From a virus: a stretch of 26,572 bases of DNA. Below, one piece after another: positions 8,171 to 15,609 of the stretch. Both the position numbers and the translations under genes were made by a program. The notes below the pieces were generated by a model. It did no database searches. It saw only the letters and a list, made by a program, of their open reading frames with translations, and had not been told where the DNA came from. The DNA is taken from the IMG/VR virus record IMGVR_UViG_3300037805_000216, positions 1 to 26,572 of that record; one strand, 5' to 3'. The first letter of the stretch is position 1; each line of letters opens with the position of its first letter.

Positions 8171-9015
8171 AGATGATGTTGGTGGACTCAAATCAGATCT
8201 TTTTGGGCAACATATTTGCTCTCACAAAGAAACAGAGTGATGTGGATCTGCCTCTGCTGCGCCATACGTTTCTCAAGAGTGTAATCACCCTGAATCGTAA
8301 GTTCAAGGCCGATGAGGTTGTTATATGTCTTGAGGGCACATCTTGGAGAAAAGAGGTAGCTCCTCATTATAAGAGTCATAGAGCTAAGGGGCGAGAGCAG
8401 TCACCATACGACTTCGACATCCTCTTCAAGTTGATAAATGAACTCACAGATGAGATTGATGAGTACCTGCCGTGGAAGGTTATTAGACATCCAAGAGCAG
8501 AAGCTGATGATGTGATTGGACAGCTTACTAGGAGACATGTAGCAGGCGGCGGTGATGTTGTCATCATCAGTAGTGATAAAGACTTCAAACAGCTCCACGG
8601 CTCTAATGTGGTTCAATGGAATCCGACCATGAAGAAGCATGTTCGAGTGAATCCTAAGGAGAACTATCTCCAAGAGCATATCATACGTGGCGACCAAGGA
8701 GATTTTGTCCCGAACATTTTGTCTGAATATGAGCATATGATCACAGAGGGCACACGGCAGAAGTCGATCACCAAGAAGTTTTTTGAGCAAGTGATGAATA
8801 TGTCGGAAGATGATATTCTGGCTCATCCTGATCTGTCAAAGAACTACAAACGCAACAGAGAGTTGGTTGACTTATCATACACTCCAACGGACATTAAGAT
8901 GGAGATCAATGACATGTATGATAACTATGAAGGCACAACTGATAAAAAGAAGGTCTTCAATTATTTTGCTAAAAAGCGGCTAAAATTACTGATGGGAGAT
9001 ATTAAAGATGTATAG
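8167..9015 (+). CDS. rnh: Phage RNase H / FEN-family 5'-3' nuclease (T4 Rnh-like)
   Basis: A 282-residue FEN-1-superfamily nuclease that would remove RNA primers from lagging-strand fragments. Metal-binding acids are visible: Asp7 (MLVDSNQ), Glu112 with Asp114 and Asp115 (EADDV), and Asp137 and Asp139 (SSDKDFKQL). RGDQGDFVPN fits the H3TH region. T4 Rnh is about 305 residues, so this is slightly short. It overlaps gp52 by 4 nt and the next gene by 8 nt. Confidence 0.88.
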   Translation: MKMMLVDSNQIFLGNIFALTKKQSDVDLPLLRHTFLKSVITLNRKFKADEVVICLEGTSWRKEVAPHYKSHRAKGREQSPYDFDILFKLINELTDEIDEYLPWKVIRHPRAEADDVIGQLTRRHVAGGGDVVIISSDKDFKQLHGSNVVQWNPTMKKHVRVNPKENYLQEHIIRGDQGDFVPNILSEYEHMITEGTRQKSITKKFFEQVMNMSEDDILAHPDLSKNYKRNRELVDLSYTPTDIKMEINDMYDNYEGTTDKKKVFNYFAKKRLKLLMGDIKDV

Positions 9016-9334
9016 AGTATTCGTATATGGCACACTGAAGAAAGGTGAGGGGAATCATCACCTGTTGGAGAACTCTGAATGTTTAGGTGAAGGTTATGTA
9101 AAGGGTATGTTGTGTAATATTCATGGCCTACCAGCTCTAGTTGAGGGGAACAATGATGTTCCTGGTGAACTATACAGTGTTGATGGTGATACTCTAGAGC
9201 GGTTAGATAGGCTGGAGGGATACTCTACGGCGGTGCCTCTAGATGATTGTCTTTATGATCGCCGTGAAGTTCATACATATGGTCACTTTACTCGTGATGT
9301 AAAGAGTGCGTTTGTGTACTTTTGGAATGATTAA
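9008..9334 (+). CDS. Gamma-glutamylcyclotransferase-like (AIG2/YtfP fold) protein
   Basis: A 108-residue protein with the family signature VFVYGTLKKGEGNHHLL at 4-20 and the catalytic-type glutamate Glu70 in LDRLEGY. GGCT-fold enzymes cleave gamma-glutamyl amides by forming 5-oxoproline. Its start lies inside the end of rnh. Directly downstream is a glutamine-synthetase-like amidoligase; published comparative work links GGCT and amidoligase genes in phage neighbourhoods. It may therefore trim or reverse the amide products of its neighbour. Substrate unknown. Confidence 0.83.
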   Translation: MYRVFVYGTLKKGEGNHHLLENSECLGEGYVKGMLCNIHGLPALVEGNNDVPGELYSVDGDTLERLDRLEGYSTAVPLDDCLYDRREVHTYGHFTRDVKSAFVYFWND

Positions 9335-9378
9335 TAGATGCTAAATATACACATCTAACACTTAATTATATCGAGACT

Positions 9379-11118
9379 ATGAAAACATTCAACCAACACA
9401 CCAACGTAGGCACACTTTTAGAGAAAGTGACATCCAAAGACTTTAAAGAGGCAGAGGGAGATACTCGTATCCAGATCGGCATTGAGTATGAGGTCGCAGC
9501 CTGTCAGATGCGAAATGGCGGCGGTATAAACGCTGGTTATGACACTGATCAGATGGAACAGGATGTAGATAGATGGATTCAACAGGTTGTTGACTTCTCC
9601 GTTGGGTATGTTGATGCTAAGACAAAGTGGCGCGAAGAGATTGAATCTGCGGTTGAGACAGAGATTGAATCACTTGAGGATCAAGTTGAAGTCATTCAAG
9701 GCAATATTGATGATGCTGATGAGGAAGAGGACGCCGATGAGATCAGTGCTTGGAAGGATGATGTATCTGGGTTAGAGGATAAAATTGAGACGCTTCGGAA
9801 CAATTTTATTAATGATAATGCTTCGGAGCTGGGTCTTCAAGAGAACTGGGAGGAGAATGTTGATTATCCTTATATGGACGGCGGCTCTTGGGAAGAGTGG
9901 TTAGATGGAATCGGATACGGTTCGTTGCCGAGTAATAGAGATGTGTATGATTGGGTAGCAGAGGCGACTGACTATGGCGAGACATATGTGGATAGAGATG
10001 ATGTATACGATCTCATTCAAGATATGCCTCACTATTTTGATGATTATGACGAGGATGACTTTGTGGAGAGCATAGATCAAGACTCCAGCGCATGGGATGA
10101 TCTAGTCAATATCATTGATGAAGAGCCTGAAGTTGAAGAAGACGCTGAGAGTGATGGCCGCCAATGGTTTGTTACAAATGATGGTTCCCTCGGCTCAGAT
10201 GGCGTGGAGATCATCTCTCCTATCCTAAAGTTGAAGGATGGTCTTGAGAACATTGAGGATATGTTCAAGTGGATTGAGGAGTATGGTAAGACTGATGGTT
10301 CCACTGGCATACATATCAATATGTCATTTGATGGCTATGATATGTCCAAATTTGACTGGCTGAAGCTGCTAATGTTTGTGGAAGAGGGTGCTATCTACAA
10401 AGACTTTGCCGACCGTAAAAATGAGACCTATGCTGCCTCTATGATGAAGTATTTCCAGCAGTTGGATGGTAAGTGGGATCGTCTATCAACGCCTGAATAC
10501 TTCAATCAGATTCGATCTGGTGATATGGAAGGGATGCAAAGAGTTCGTGACTTGATCAGTGGTGGTAAGTACTTTGGCATCAACTTCACAAAGAGCAACC
10601 GCATTGAGTTCCGTTATGGTGGCGGCCCTTACTCTAAGAAGCCTAAGGAGACTAGAGAGCTTATCTTGAGATATGCTGCTTGGATGCGAATCGCTCTTGA
10701 TCCGACTTTCAAGAAAAAGGAGTACATCAAGAAGGTTATCAAGCTTGTGAAGGGGGTTGGTGATAAAGTGGCAACATCGGACATATATAAGCAGGGCACC
10801 TTATTAATGTACTCAGAAGGGTTCTCTGGCGATCAGCAAATACAATACATTACTGACAAAGATAAGAAGATTATATATGTGTTCAACGGTGGTGGAACGA
10901 AGATACTTCGTCAAATGAAGCCTCGCGAGGCAATCAGCGACTTCCGTTTCAAGTATGCGGCACTGCTCCAAGGTTATAGTCTGAAGAGCTTGATTAGGGG
11001 TAAACTCACTAGAGAGCAGTCGGCTGCCAATAAGTTCGTCGCTGATCGGAATGACTTTAAAAAGAAAGACAACTCAATGAAGGGCCTCAAGAAATTCGTG
11101 ATGTCTTATAAGCAGTAA
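9379..11118 (+). CDS. Glutamine-synthetase-like amidoligase (Amidoligase_2 type)
   Basis: A 579-residue protein with COOH-NH2 ligase motifs in the expected order: IGIEYE (33-38), DGSL (268-271) with GVEIISP (275-281), TGIHINMS (309-316) and RIEFR (408-412). Such enzymes use ATP to join a carboxylate to an amine. A strongly acidic insert, about 55-260, separates the first and second motifs and is unlike the compact family core. The N-terminus MKTFN...LLE resembles T4 capsid-targeting peptides, so packaging in the head is possible. It starts 44 nt after the GGCT-like gene with only a weak ribosome site. Confidence 0.78.
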   Translation: MKTFNQHTNVGTLLEKVTSKDFKEAEGDTRIQIGIEYEVAACQMRNGGGINAGYDTDQMEQDVDRWIQQVVDFSVGYVDAKTKWREEIESAVETEIESLEDQVEVIQGNIDDADEEEDADEISAWKDDVSGLEDKIETLRNNFINDNASELGLQENWEENVDYPYMDGGSWEEWLDGIGYGSLPSNRDVYDWVAEATDYGETYVDRDDVYDLIQDMPHYFDDYDEDDFVESIDQDSSAWDDLVNIIDEEPEVEEDAESDGRQWFVTNDGSLGSDGVEIISPILKLKDGLENIEDMFKWIEEYGKTDGSTGIHINMSFDGYDMSKFDWLKLLMFVEEGAIYKDFADRKNETYAASMMKYFQQLDGKWDRLSTPEYFNQIRSGDMEGMQRVRDLISGGKYFGINFTKSNRIEFRYGGGPYSKKPKETRELILRYAAWMRIALDPTFKKKEYIKKVIKLVKGVGDKVATSDIYKQGTLLMYSEGFSGDQQIQYITDKDKKIIYVFNGGGTKILRQMKPREAISDFRFKYAALLQGYSLKSLIRGKLTREQSAANKFVADRNDFKKKDNSMKGLKKFVMSYKQ

Positions 11119-11312
11119 TGGACAAGCCTCCCTCACCATGTTCTGGGTGTAAGTTCGCCCAGATCAATATGTTCAACACTTGCCACTGTTGTGAGAAGAC
11201 TCACAAGCGGGAGCGAGTTAAGTTGAAGCCTGATGGTGAGAGGAGGTGGCCCATGTACTTTGATGTGGGCGAGGTGATAGAGTGTGGTCTGGCTATTAAC
11301 AAGACGGCCTAA
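11118..11312 (+). CDS. Small cysteine-cluster protein (64 aa)
   Basis: ATG 11118 overlaps the amidoligase stop (TAATG). The first half holds five cysteines (CSGCKFAQINMFNTCHCC), suggesting a small zinc-binding knuckle, and a sixth lies near the C-terminus. The rest is polar. Overlap places it in the amidoligase transcription unit. Family not recognised. Confidence 0.7.
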   Translation: MDKPPSPCSGCKFAQINMFNTCHCCEKTHKRERVKLKPDGERRWPMYFDVGEVIECGLAINKTA

Positions 11313-11324
11313 AAATGATATAAT
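11296..11324 (+). promoter_or_regulatory. Sigma70-like promoter for the dexA-glycosyltransferase operon
   Basis: TTAACA (11296-11301), 17-nt spacer, TATAAT (11319-11324). Transcription would start near 11331, ahead of a GAGGT ribosome site and ATG 11352. Confidence 0.7.
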
Positions 11325-11351
11325 TAAGTGAACAATACATAATGAGGTAAT

Positions 11352-11948
11352 ATGAGCAACAATATACTATTAATCGACTATGAGACACTTGGGCAGAGTC
11401 CAGATACTGTCATCCTTAGCCTTGGCGCTATCGTCTTTGACATGGATGATCCACCGTCATATCAAGAGGTACTTGATCAAGGATTCTATGAAACTTTCAG
11501 TGTGGACGAACAAGTTAAAGATGGACGTGTTATTGATAAGTCCACCGTTGACTGGTGGGGTCAACAAGGTAAAGAGGCGGCCCATGTTCTGAAGCCGTCA
11601 GATGATGACATCTCATACAAAGAGATGATTCCCCGCCTGAAGGAATACATTGGTGATGTCAGAGGGGTTAAAACATTTGCCCGTTCAGCATCATTCGACT
11701 TCTCCATCACCAACGACATCGTTCGCCGACTAGGACAACAATTGCCTTGGCAGTGGTGGAATGAGCGAGACACTCGTACATTGATTGAGTGTTATCTAGA
11801 GTTGTTGGAGATCAATAAGAAGAACAATTTTGACGTGCCAGATCAAGGTGTTGAGGTGGTAGCACACCACGCTCTACATGATGTTGCTATGGATGTTATT
11901 CGGATTTCTATGTTACGTGAGGCTATATATGGAGAAGATGATGAGTGA
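11352..11948 (+). CDS. dexA: DexA-like 3'-5' exonuclease
   Basis: A 198-residue DEDDh exonuclease. Metal-binding residues are Asp9 and Glu11 (LIDYETLG), Asp116 (SFDFSI), and His172 with Asp177 (HHALHD). The stretches KSTVDWWGQQGKEA, LKPSDDD and WWNERDTRT correspond closely to T4 exonuclease A. T4 DexA degrades single-stranded DNA from the 3' end and is thought to help break down host DNA. It opens a three-gene operon with the genes at 11941 and 12294. Confidence 0.9.
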   Translation: MSNNILLIDYETLGQSPDTVILSLGAIVFDMDDPPSYQEVLDQGFYETFSVDEQVKDGRVIDKSTVDWWGQQGKEAAHVLKPSDDDISYKEMIPRLKEYIGDVRGVKTFARSASFDFSITNDIVRRLGQQLPWQWWNERDTRTLIECYLELLEINKKNNFDVPDQGVEVVAHHALHDVAMDVIRISMLREAIYGEDDE

Positions 11949-12294
11949 TGTGAAGGAAAGCACTGAATACGAGAGTTTAATTGGCGTGAAAGAGGCGCCA
12001 TCCCTGTTCCCTACACTGGGTGAGTTCATTGGTGAAGAAGACACTACTGGACAAGACATTGACACAAAGGAGTGGATGTCTCATTGGAAGAGGGCGCCTG
12101 AGTATGAGGCAGAGAAGTGTGACGACTTCAAAGCAATCATCATGCACTTCAACACAGAAGAGGACTATGATCTGTTCAAGGAGAAGTTGGATATGCTTCA
12201 CTTGACACCTAAGACGAAGTCCGCATATTTTCCATCGCGTTTCCCCCGTGATCTTACTGTACTGCGTTGGATGGATCCAGAGGAGGTCGAGTAA
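11941..12294 (+). CDS. Small phage protein with a DF/HF-KTKS-type domain (117 aa)
   Basis: ATG 11941 has GGAG 6 nt upstream inside dexA. The core (EWMSHWKRAPEY..., KAIIMHFNTEEDYDLF, LTPKTKSAYFP) resembles a small domain seen alone, or attached to ParB-like and methylase-like proteins, in many phages, often beside DNA-modification genes. I know no proven function. Its TAA overlaps the glycosyltransferase ATG, arguing that the two act together. Confidence 0.72.
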   Translation: MSDVKESTEYESLIGVKEAPSLFPTLGEFIGEEDTTGQDIDTKEWMSHWKRAPEYEAEKCDDFKAIIMHFNTEEDYDLFKEKLDMLHLTPKTKSAYFPSRFPRDLTVLRWMDPEEVE

Positions 12295-13244
12295 TGAATC
12301 CTAAGCATCCAATGTATATTGTCTCAAAGGGCAGAGCTGTTGAGGGTGTGACAACAAAATACTTCAACAAGATGAGGATCCCTCATTATATCGCTGTTGA
12401 GCCTCAAGACATGGAGGACTATGAGAAGACAAAGGGTCCATACACGACACTGTTAGAGCTACCCTTCTCTAATCACGGTGACGGTCCTGGAAGAGCGCGG
12501 AACTGGGTGTGGGATCATAGTAAAGAGGAGCTTGGTGCTGAATCACATTGGGTGTTTGATGATAATATCGCGGGCTTTCTTCGACTTCATAAGAACGTGC
12601 GCCTGAGGATTTCTGATGGCAGCCTCTTTCGCTTCTGTGAAGAGTTCATTGATCGATATGAGAATGTTCCCGTGTCAGGTCTTCAATACAGAGCGTTCAT
12701 TGCTCCAACATCCTTCTATCCACCATATGTGAAGAATACACGCATCTACTCGGCTCTATTGATTCGCAATGACTGTGAGTTCCGTTGGAGAGGGCGATAC
12801 AATGAGGACACAGATCTATCTCTTCGTGTGTTAAAGGCAGGACAGTGTACCATCCAGTTCAACATTCTACTCCAAGAGAAGATGGTAACCCAAGCACTCA
12901 AGGGCGGCAATACTGCTGAGTTCTATCATGCTGAGGGTGATGATTCACACAACATCGTTGACGACAAGAGATACACTGGCACCATCAAAAAAAGCCAGAT
13001 GTTGGTTGATCTTCATCCTGATGTTTGCCGCATTGAAGAGAAATGGGGACGTATCCATCATTATTGTGATTATGGACCATTTAAGGCTAACAAGTTGATC
13101 CTAAAGCCCGAATTTGAGGGTATTCTGGATGAGCCGTATACACCCAATGAGTACGGTATGAAGTTGTGTAAGACGACCAAAGACGGCGACTATGTGCAAG
13201 CATATGATTCTATTGAGGATGGATTCAACACACTCGACTGGTAA
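12294..13244 (+). CDS. TET-associated-type glycosyltransferase
   Basis: A 316-residue protein; ATG 12294 has AGGAGG 7 nt upstream. HPMYIVSKGRA at the start, LPFSNHGDGPGRARNWVW, HWVFDDNIAGF (a DxD-like metal site), NTRIYSALLIRND and FRWRGRYNEDTDLSLRVLK match the phage family named TET-associated glycosyltransferase. Members are proposed to add sugars to modified pyrimidines in phage DNA and evade restriction. No TET/JBP oxygenase is visible here, so the acceptor base is unknown; another acceptor is possible. It is last in the dexA operon, before a terminator. Confidence 0.87.
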   Translation: MNPKHPMYIVSKGRAVEGVTTKYFNKMRIPHYIAVEPQDMEDYEKTKGPYTTLLELPFSNHGDGPGRARNWVWDHSKEELGAESHWVFDDNIAGFLRLHKNVRLRISDGSLFRFCEEFIDRYENVPVSGLQYRAFIAPTSFYPPYVKNTRIYSALLIRNDCEFRWRGRYNEDTDLSLRVLKAGQCTIQFNILLQEKMVTQALKGGNTAEFYHAEGDDSHNIVDDKRYTGTIKKSQMLVDLHPDVCRIEEKWGRIHHYCDYGPFKANKLILKPEFEGILDEPYTPNEYGMKLCKTTKDGDYVQAYDSIEDGFNTLDW

Positions 13245-13269
13245 CCGCTCACCATCGTTCTCTCTAACA

Positions 13270-13297
13270 CCCCTTGGCATCGGAGTCAGGGGGTTTT
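13270..13297 (+). terminator. Probable rho-independent terminator
   Basis: CCCCT (13270-13274) pairs with AGGGG (13288-13292) around a 13-nt loop, followed by G and TTTT. The stem is short, but it sits 25 nt after the glycosyltransferase stop and before a new promoter. Confidence 0.55.
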
Positions 13298-13376
13298 GCT
13301 CTGGTGGGGCGATACCAGCGTTCTACTCTATAAACTGTACTTATACCGTCATAAGAATGTTTAGTGCATAAAGTTC

Positions 13377-13404
13377 TTGTGTTTTCTGGTGGATTTGCTG
13401 TAAT
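13377..13404 (+). promoter_or_regulatory. Early promoter cassette, copy 1 (divergent)
   Basis: TTGTGT, 16-nt spacer ending GGTGGATTTGC, TGTAAT. The upstream element (TTATACCGTCATAAGAATGTTTA, 13341-13363) and downstream AGCACCATAAA match the cassette repeated below. Confidence 0.55.
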
Positions 13405-13435
13405 AGCACCATAAAGACAAACAAGGAGAGATGAG

Positions 13436-13591
13436 ATGATGAAAGGTTTGAAAGGGGTTTACAAACGCCGAGGGATTTTAGGCACAGTAGCAGTTATTTT
13501 ATTAGGACCGCCACTTGCGATATTCTACTACACAGGTAAAGTGTTAGTCTATGTCGGTGATTCGATGATTGATGGTGTGGAGTCTTTATGA
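13436..13591 (+). CDS. Small membrane protein (51 aa)
   Basis: GGAG lies 7 nt before ATG 13436. After a basic N-terminus (KGLKGVYKRRG) comes one hydrophobic span, about residues 14-31, then a short acidic tail. This is a single-pass topology with the N-terminus probably inside. Its own promoter drives it and the next cassette begins at its stop codon. No family recognised. Confidence 0.6.
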   Translation: MMKGLKGVYKRRGILGTVAVILLGPPLAIFYYTGKVLVYVGDSMIDGVESL

Positions 13592-13609
13592 CCCTATAAA
13601 AATGTTTAA

Positions 13610-13638
13610 TTGTACATTTTCACCGGATTTGATATAAT
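13610..13638 (+). promoter_or_regulatory. Early promoter cassette, copy 2
   Basis: TTGTAC (13610-13615), 17-nt spacer, TATAAT (13633-13638). Upstream is CCCTATAAAAATGTTTAA; downstream GGCACACATAAA matches the cassette. Confidence 0.75.
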
Positions 13639-13649
13639 GGCACACATAA

Positions 13650-13670
13650 AGAGAATGAAAAGCATCCTCT
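13650..13670 (+). promoter_or_regulatory. Conserved 5'-leader hairpin
   Basis: AGAGAATG pairs with CATCCTCT (one mismatch) around AAAAG, just after the predicted start of transcription. A sister hairpin occurs at 14398. Confidence 0.5.
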
Positions 13671-13700
13671 ATCACAAGCAAGCAAAAGAGAGAAAATATT

Positions 13701-13877
13701 ATGAGTAATTCAGCAGTAGAGACCTTCCTTCGTAACGGCGGTAAAATTGAAGTCGTTCCAACCAAATCAACCCGGCAGCATAAGAAAGCGTTCAAGACCT
13801 CTGACTATTCAAAGAGTTATGACCGTCAGGTGACTTCCTCTTATGCTTATTCCGATCACATGGACAACCGAGTATAA
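13701..13877 (+). CDS. Small basic hypothetical protein (58 aa)
   Basis: AGAGAG about 9 nt upstream serves ATG 13701. Soluble, with a Lys/Arg-rich middle (STRQHKKAFKTSDYSKSYDR) and a Tyr/Ser-rich tail; no Cys and no membrane span. First gene behind promoter copy 2. Family not recognised. Confidence 0.62.
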   Translation: MSNSAVETFLRNGGKIEVVPTKSTRQHKKAFKTSDYSKSYDRQVTSSYAYSDHMDNRV

Positions 13878-13881
13878 GACT

Positions 13882-13956
13882 ATGATTGAATTGATGTTTT
13901 TCGCTGTATTAGCTGGTTTGGCAATAGCACATAAAATGGAGAAGTACCATGTTTGA
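13882..13956 (+). CDS. Possible membrane micropeptide (24 aa)
   Basis: ATG 13882 opens 24 codons that are almost entirely hydrophobic (MIELMFFAVLAGLAIAH) before a short charged end. The stop overlaps the next start region. No clear ribosome site exists, so the case rests on tight packing and membrane-like composition. It could be fortuitous. Confidence 0.3.
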   Translation: MIELMFFAVLAGLAIAHKMEKYHV

Positions 13957-14101
13957 GTTAATGAGATGTGACAGTTATGGGTGTGATGTTCTATACTCTT
14001 CGACTTCATTTGAGGACGTGTCTGAAGTATCCGATGAGTATGAGGATGAAGCTGCGGAGTTCGTTGTTGTAGCCACTGATGAGGAGGGCGTGTATGCCTA
14101 A
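13949..14101 (+). CDS. Small acidic protein (50 aa)
   Basis: GGAG 7 nt upstream supports ATG 13949. Very acidic (EDVSEVSDEYEDEAAEF), with two cysteines in CDSYGC. A small acidic early protein could be a protein inhibitor or DNA mimic, but nothing proves it. It overlaps the next gene. Confidence 0.6.
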   Translation: MFELMRCDSYGCDVLYSSTSFEDVSEVSDEYEDEAAEFVVVATDEEGVYA

Positions 14102-14315
14102 GCAAGACTATTATGCTAAAATGGGGATTGAGCCTGCTATGACACTGGAAGAGGTTGCTGTCGCCCTAGCAGAGGAAGAGGGTTCGGATAAGCCGTTGAC
14201 ACGCCAAGGCATCCGTCGAATTGAGCAGTCGGCGCTGAACAAGATCCGAAACGATCCTAAGGCCCGCGCTGTGTTTGAGTTGTATTTCAAGGACACACTG
14301 ACAGAGGTCTATTGA
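14094..14315 (+). CDS. Sigma-70 region-4-like helix-turn-helix protein (73 aa)
   Basis: GAGGAGG 6 nt upstream fixes ATG 14094, inside the preceding gene. TLEEVAVALAEEEG, then TRQGIRRIEQSALNKIR, closely follow the helix-turn-helix of sigma factor region 4 (compare TRERIRQIE-KALRKLR), which contacts -35 DNA and the RNA polymerase beta flap. No regions 1-3 are present. It may bind DNA or polymerase to redirect transcription, or may be only a small HTH regulator. Confidence 0.7.
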   Translation: MPKQDYYAKMGIEPAMTLEEVAVALAEEEGSDKPLTRQGIRRIEQSALNKIRNDPKARAVFELYFKDTLTEVY

Positions 14316-14357
14316 TATGAACATTTGTAGGACTTATACCCTCATAAAAATGTTTCA

Positions 14358-14386
14358 TTAGACATTTTTGGTAGATATTGTATAAT
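14358..14386 (+). promoter_or_regulatory. Early promoter cassette, copy 3
   Basis: TTAGAC (14358-14363), 17-nt spacer, TATAAT (14381-14386). Upstream CTTATACCCTCATAAAAATG and downstream ACACCCATAAA match other copies. Confidence 0.75.
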
Positions 14387-14397
14387 TACACCCATAA

Positions 14398-14417
14398 AGA
14401 GGATAAAAGCATCCTCT
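14398..14417 (+). promoter_or_regulatory. Conserved 5'-leader hairpin, second copy
   Basis: AGAGGAT pairs perfectly with ATCCTCT around AAAAGC at the start of the predicted transcript. The strand AGCATCCTCTATCA is shared with 13661-13674. Confidence 0.55.
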
Positions 14418-14438
14418 ATCAATGAAAGGAGATATACC

Positions 14439-14585
14439 ATGAAATTTTTGATCGGACTGTTTACATCCTTCGCTGGTGTTGCTACAATGGAGACTGATTT
14501 TTTGCTGGGTGCTGCCATTTCGGTGGTAGCCTTATTGTTAATGTTCGGTGGCATTAAGGCCATCAATGAAATGGAGTATGTGTAA
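14439..14585 (+). CDS. Small membrane protein (48 aa)
   Basis: AAAGGAG lies about 8 nt upstream of ATG 14439. Hydrophobic residues 1-15 and 21-37 could form two spans or one span plus an amphipathic segment, followed by KAINEMEYV. It overlaps the next gene by one base (TAATG). No family recognised. Confidence 0.62.
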   Translation: MKFLIGLFTSFAGVATMETDFLLGAAISVVALLLMFGGIKAINEMEYV

Positions 14586-14794
14586 TGAGTGTATATAATA
14601 GTGTTGTGAAGACTTTGAAGAATCGTAAGACCTCTATGACCGCACGGCAACTGGCAGATAAGCATGGTTTTGTACTGAAAACAGTCCAGAACGCTCTAGG
14701 CGTCGGTCTAAGCAACGGCGATGTGACTGTTGACACCGCATGGGAACGTCTTGATGAAGTGAGTGGCCGCTTTAATACAGCATATACGGCATAA
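14585..14794 (+). CDS. Small winged-helix-like DNA-binding protein (69 aa)
   Basis: MTARQLADKHGFVLKTVQNALG is a good helix-turn-helix, and the following NGDVTVDTAWERL could be a wing. The size fits a small regulator. ATG 14585 overlaps the previous stop, so it is co-transcribed with the membrane protein from promoter copy 3. Family not recognised. Confidence 0.65.
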   Translation: MSVYNSVVKTLKNRKTSMTARQLADKHGFVLKTVQNALGVGLSNGDVTVDTAWERLDEVSGRFNTAYTA

Positions 14795-14825
14795 GTGGAA
14801 TTTATGGTGCTATTAAATCTTTTCA

Positions 14826-14854
14826 TTAGACATTTTTCGTGGATTTGATATAAT
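14826..14854 (+). promoter_or_regulatory. Early promoter cassette, copy 4
   Basis: TTAGAC (14826-14831), 17-nt spacer ending CGTGGATTTGA, TATAAT (14849-14854), then AGCACCATGATAAA. Transcription would start at about 14861. Confidence 0.7.
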
Positions 14855-14875
14855 AGCACCATGATAAATAAACAG

Positions 14876-15361
14876 ATGAAAACATTTAACGAGTTCATCA
14901 ATGAGGAGAAGAACACTATATATCTTGATGGTGTACCTCTCATTTGGAACACAAACAAATCAGATGATGAGTGGTTAGAACGTATCCATAAGCGTACTAG
15001 AATGAATGAGGTTCAATTCTGTGAGGTCGTTCAACAAGGGATTGATGCCGCAAGTGACATATGCTCCACAGGTGATACTTGTATATCATTTATCAAGAGT
15101 CAATTTGTGTTGGTTGTTAATAAACGTGATAGTCGAATTATAACAGTTCGAGATGGTAAGTGGGATAAACCGACAAATGGTAAGTGTAATAGAACATTTG
15201 TGGCTGAACTCGAATTCGACAACGATGAGCAACAAAGGGATTTCGTGACAATATACGAAGGTAAATCCGAACAAGAATGGGGATATATTGGTATAGGGGA
15301 GAGTTCCATGGGCGCACGAGTTACTTACAACTGTAAGTGTTGTAACAATGTGGATTATTGA
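14876..15361 (+). CDS. Hypothetical protein with capsid-targeting-like N-terminus (161 aa)
   Basis: Starting at ATG 14876 gives MKTFNEFINEEKN, very like the T4 head-targeting peptide, with an I-x-E site for a gp21-type protease. An in-frame ATG at 14861 would sit at the predicted transcript start. The body is mixed alpha/beta with six cysteines, including a C-terminal cluster (CKCCNN). No clear ribosome site is visible. If packaged, it could be an injected internal protein. Function unknown. Confidence 0.6.
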   Translation: MKTFNEFINEEKNTIYLDGVPLIWNTNKSDDEWLERIHKRTRMNEVQFCEVVQQGIDAASDICSTGDTCISFIKSQFVLVVNKRDSRIITVRDGKWDKPTNGKCNRTFVAELEFDNDEQQRDFVTIYEGKSEQEWGYIGIGESSMGARVTYNCKCCNNVDY

Positions 15362-15444
15362 TGCTTTGTGTTCACAAGCAAGGAAATTGAGATATGGACA
15401 CAGTAGAACCTAGGATTAATTTAACGATAAAGTTGATTAACTTG

Positions 15445-15452
15445 TATAAATA
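15445..15452 (+). promoter_or_regulatory. T4-late-promoter-like TATAAATA box
   Basis: TATAAATA within TGTATAAATAGAAGTA, a 16-nt sequence repeated exactly at 26517-26532. T4 late promoters consist of this octamer. The next ATG is only 6 nt on, so any message from here would be nearly leaderless. Confidence 0.35.
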
Positions 15453-15457
15453 GAAGT

Positions 15458-15589
15458 ATGGAACAGTTTACATTAAAGTCTGCCGATGTTACAATTGACA
15501 GTATGAGAAAACAACACATTGAAGCGCCTCGTGCGTTCATTAATGGCCGTCCGTCAAATTATGATGGATGGAGGAATATTAGTAGATAA
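15458..15589 (+). CDS. Small hypothetical protein (43 aa)
   Basis: ATG 15458 directly follows the TATAAATA box; no ribosome site is visible. The peptide is polar (MEQFTLKSADVTIDSM, ending FINGRPSNYDGWRNISR). A strong terminator follows 20 nt after the stop, which supports a real transcription unit end. Family unknown. Confidence 0.42.
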   Translation: MEQFTLKSADVTIDSMRKQHIEAPRAFINGRPSNYDGWRNISR

Positions 15590-15609
15590 GTTATTGATCT
15601 AACTCTAAT

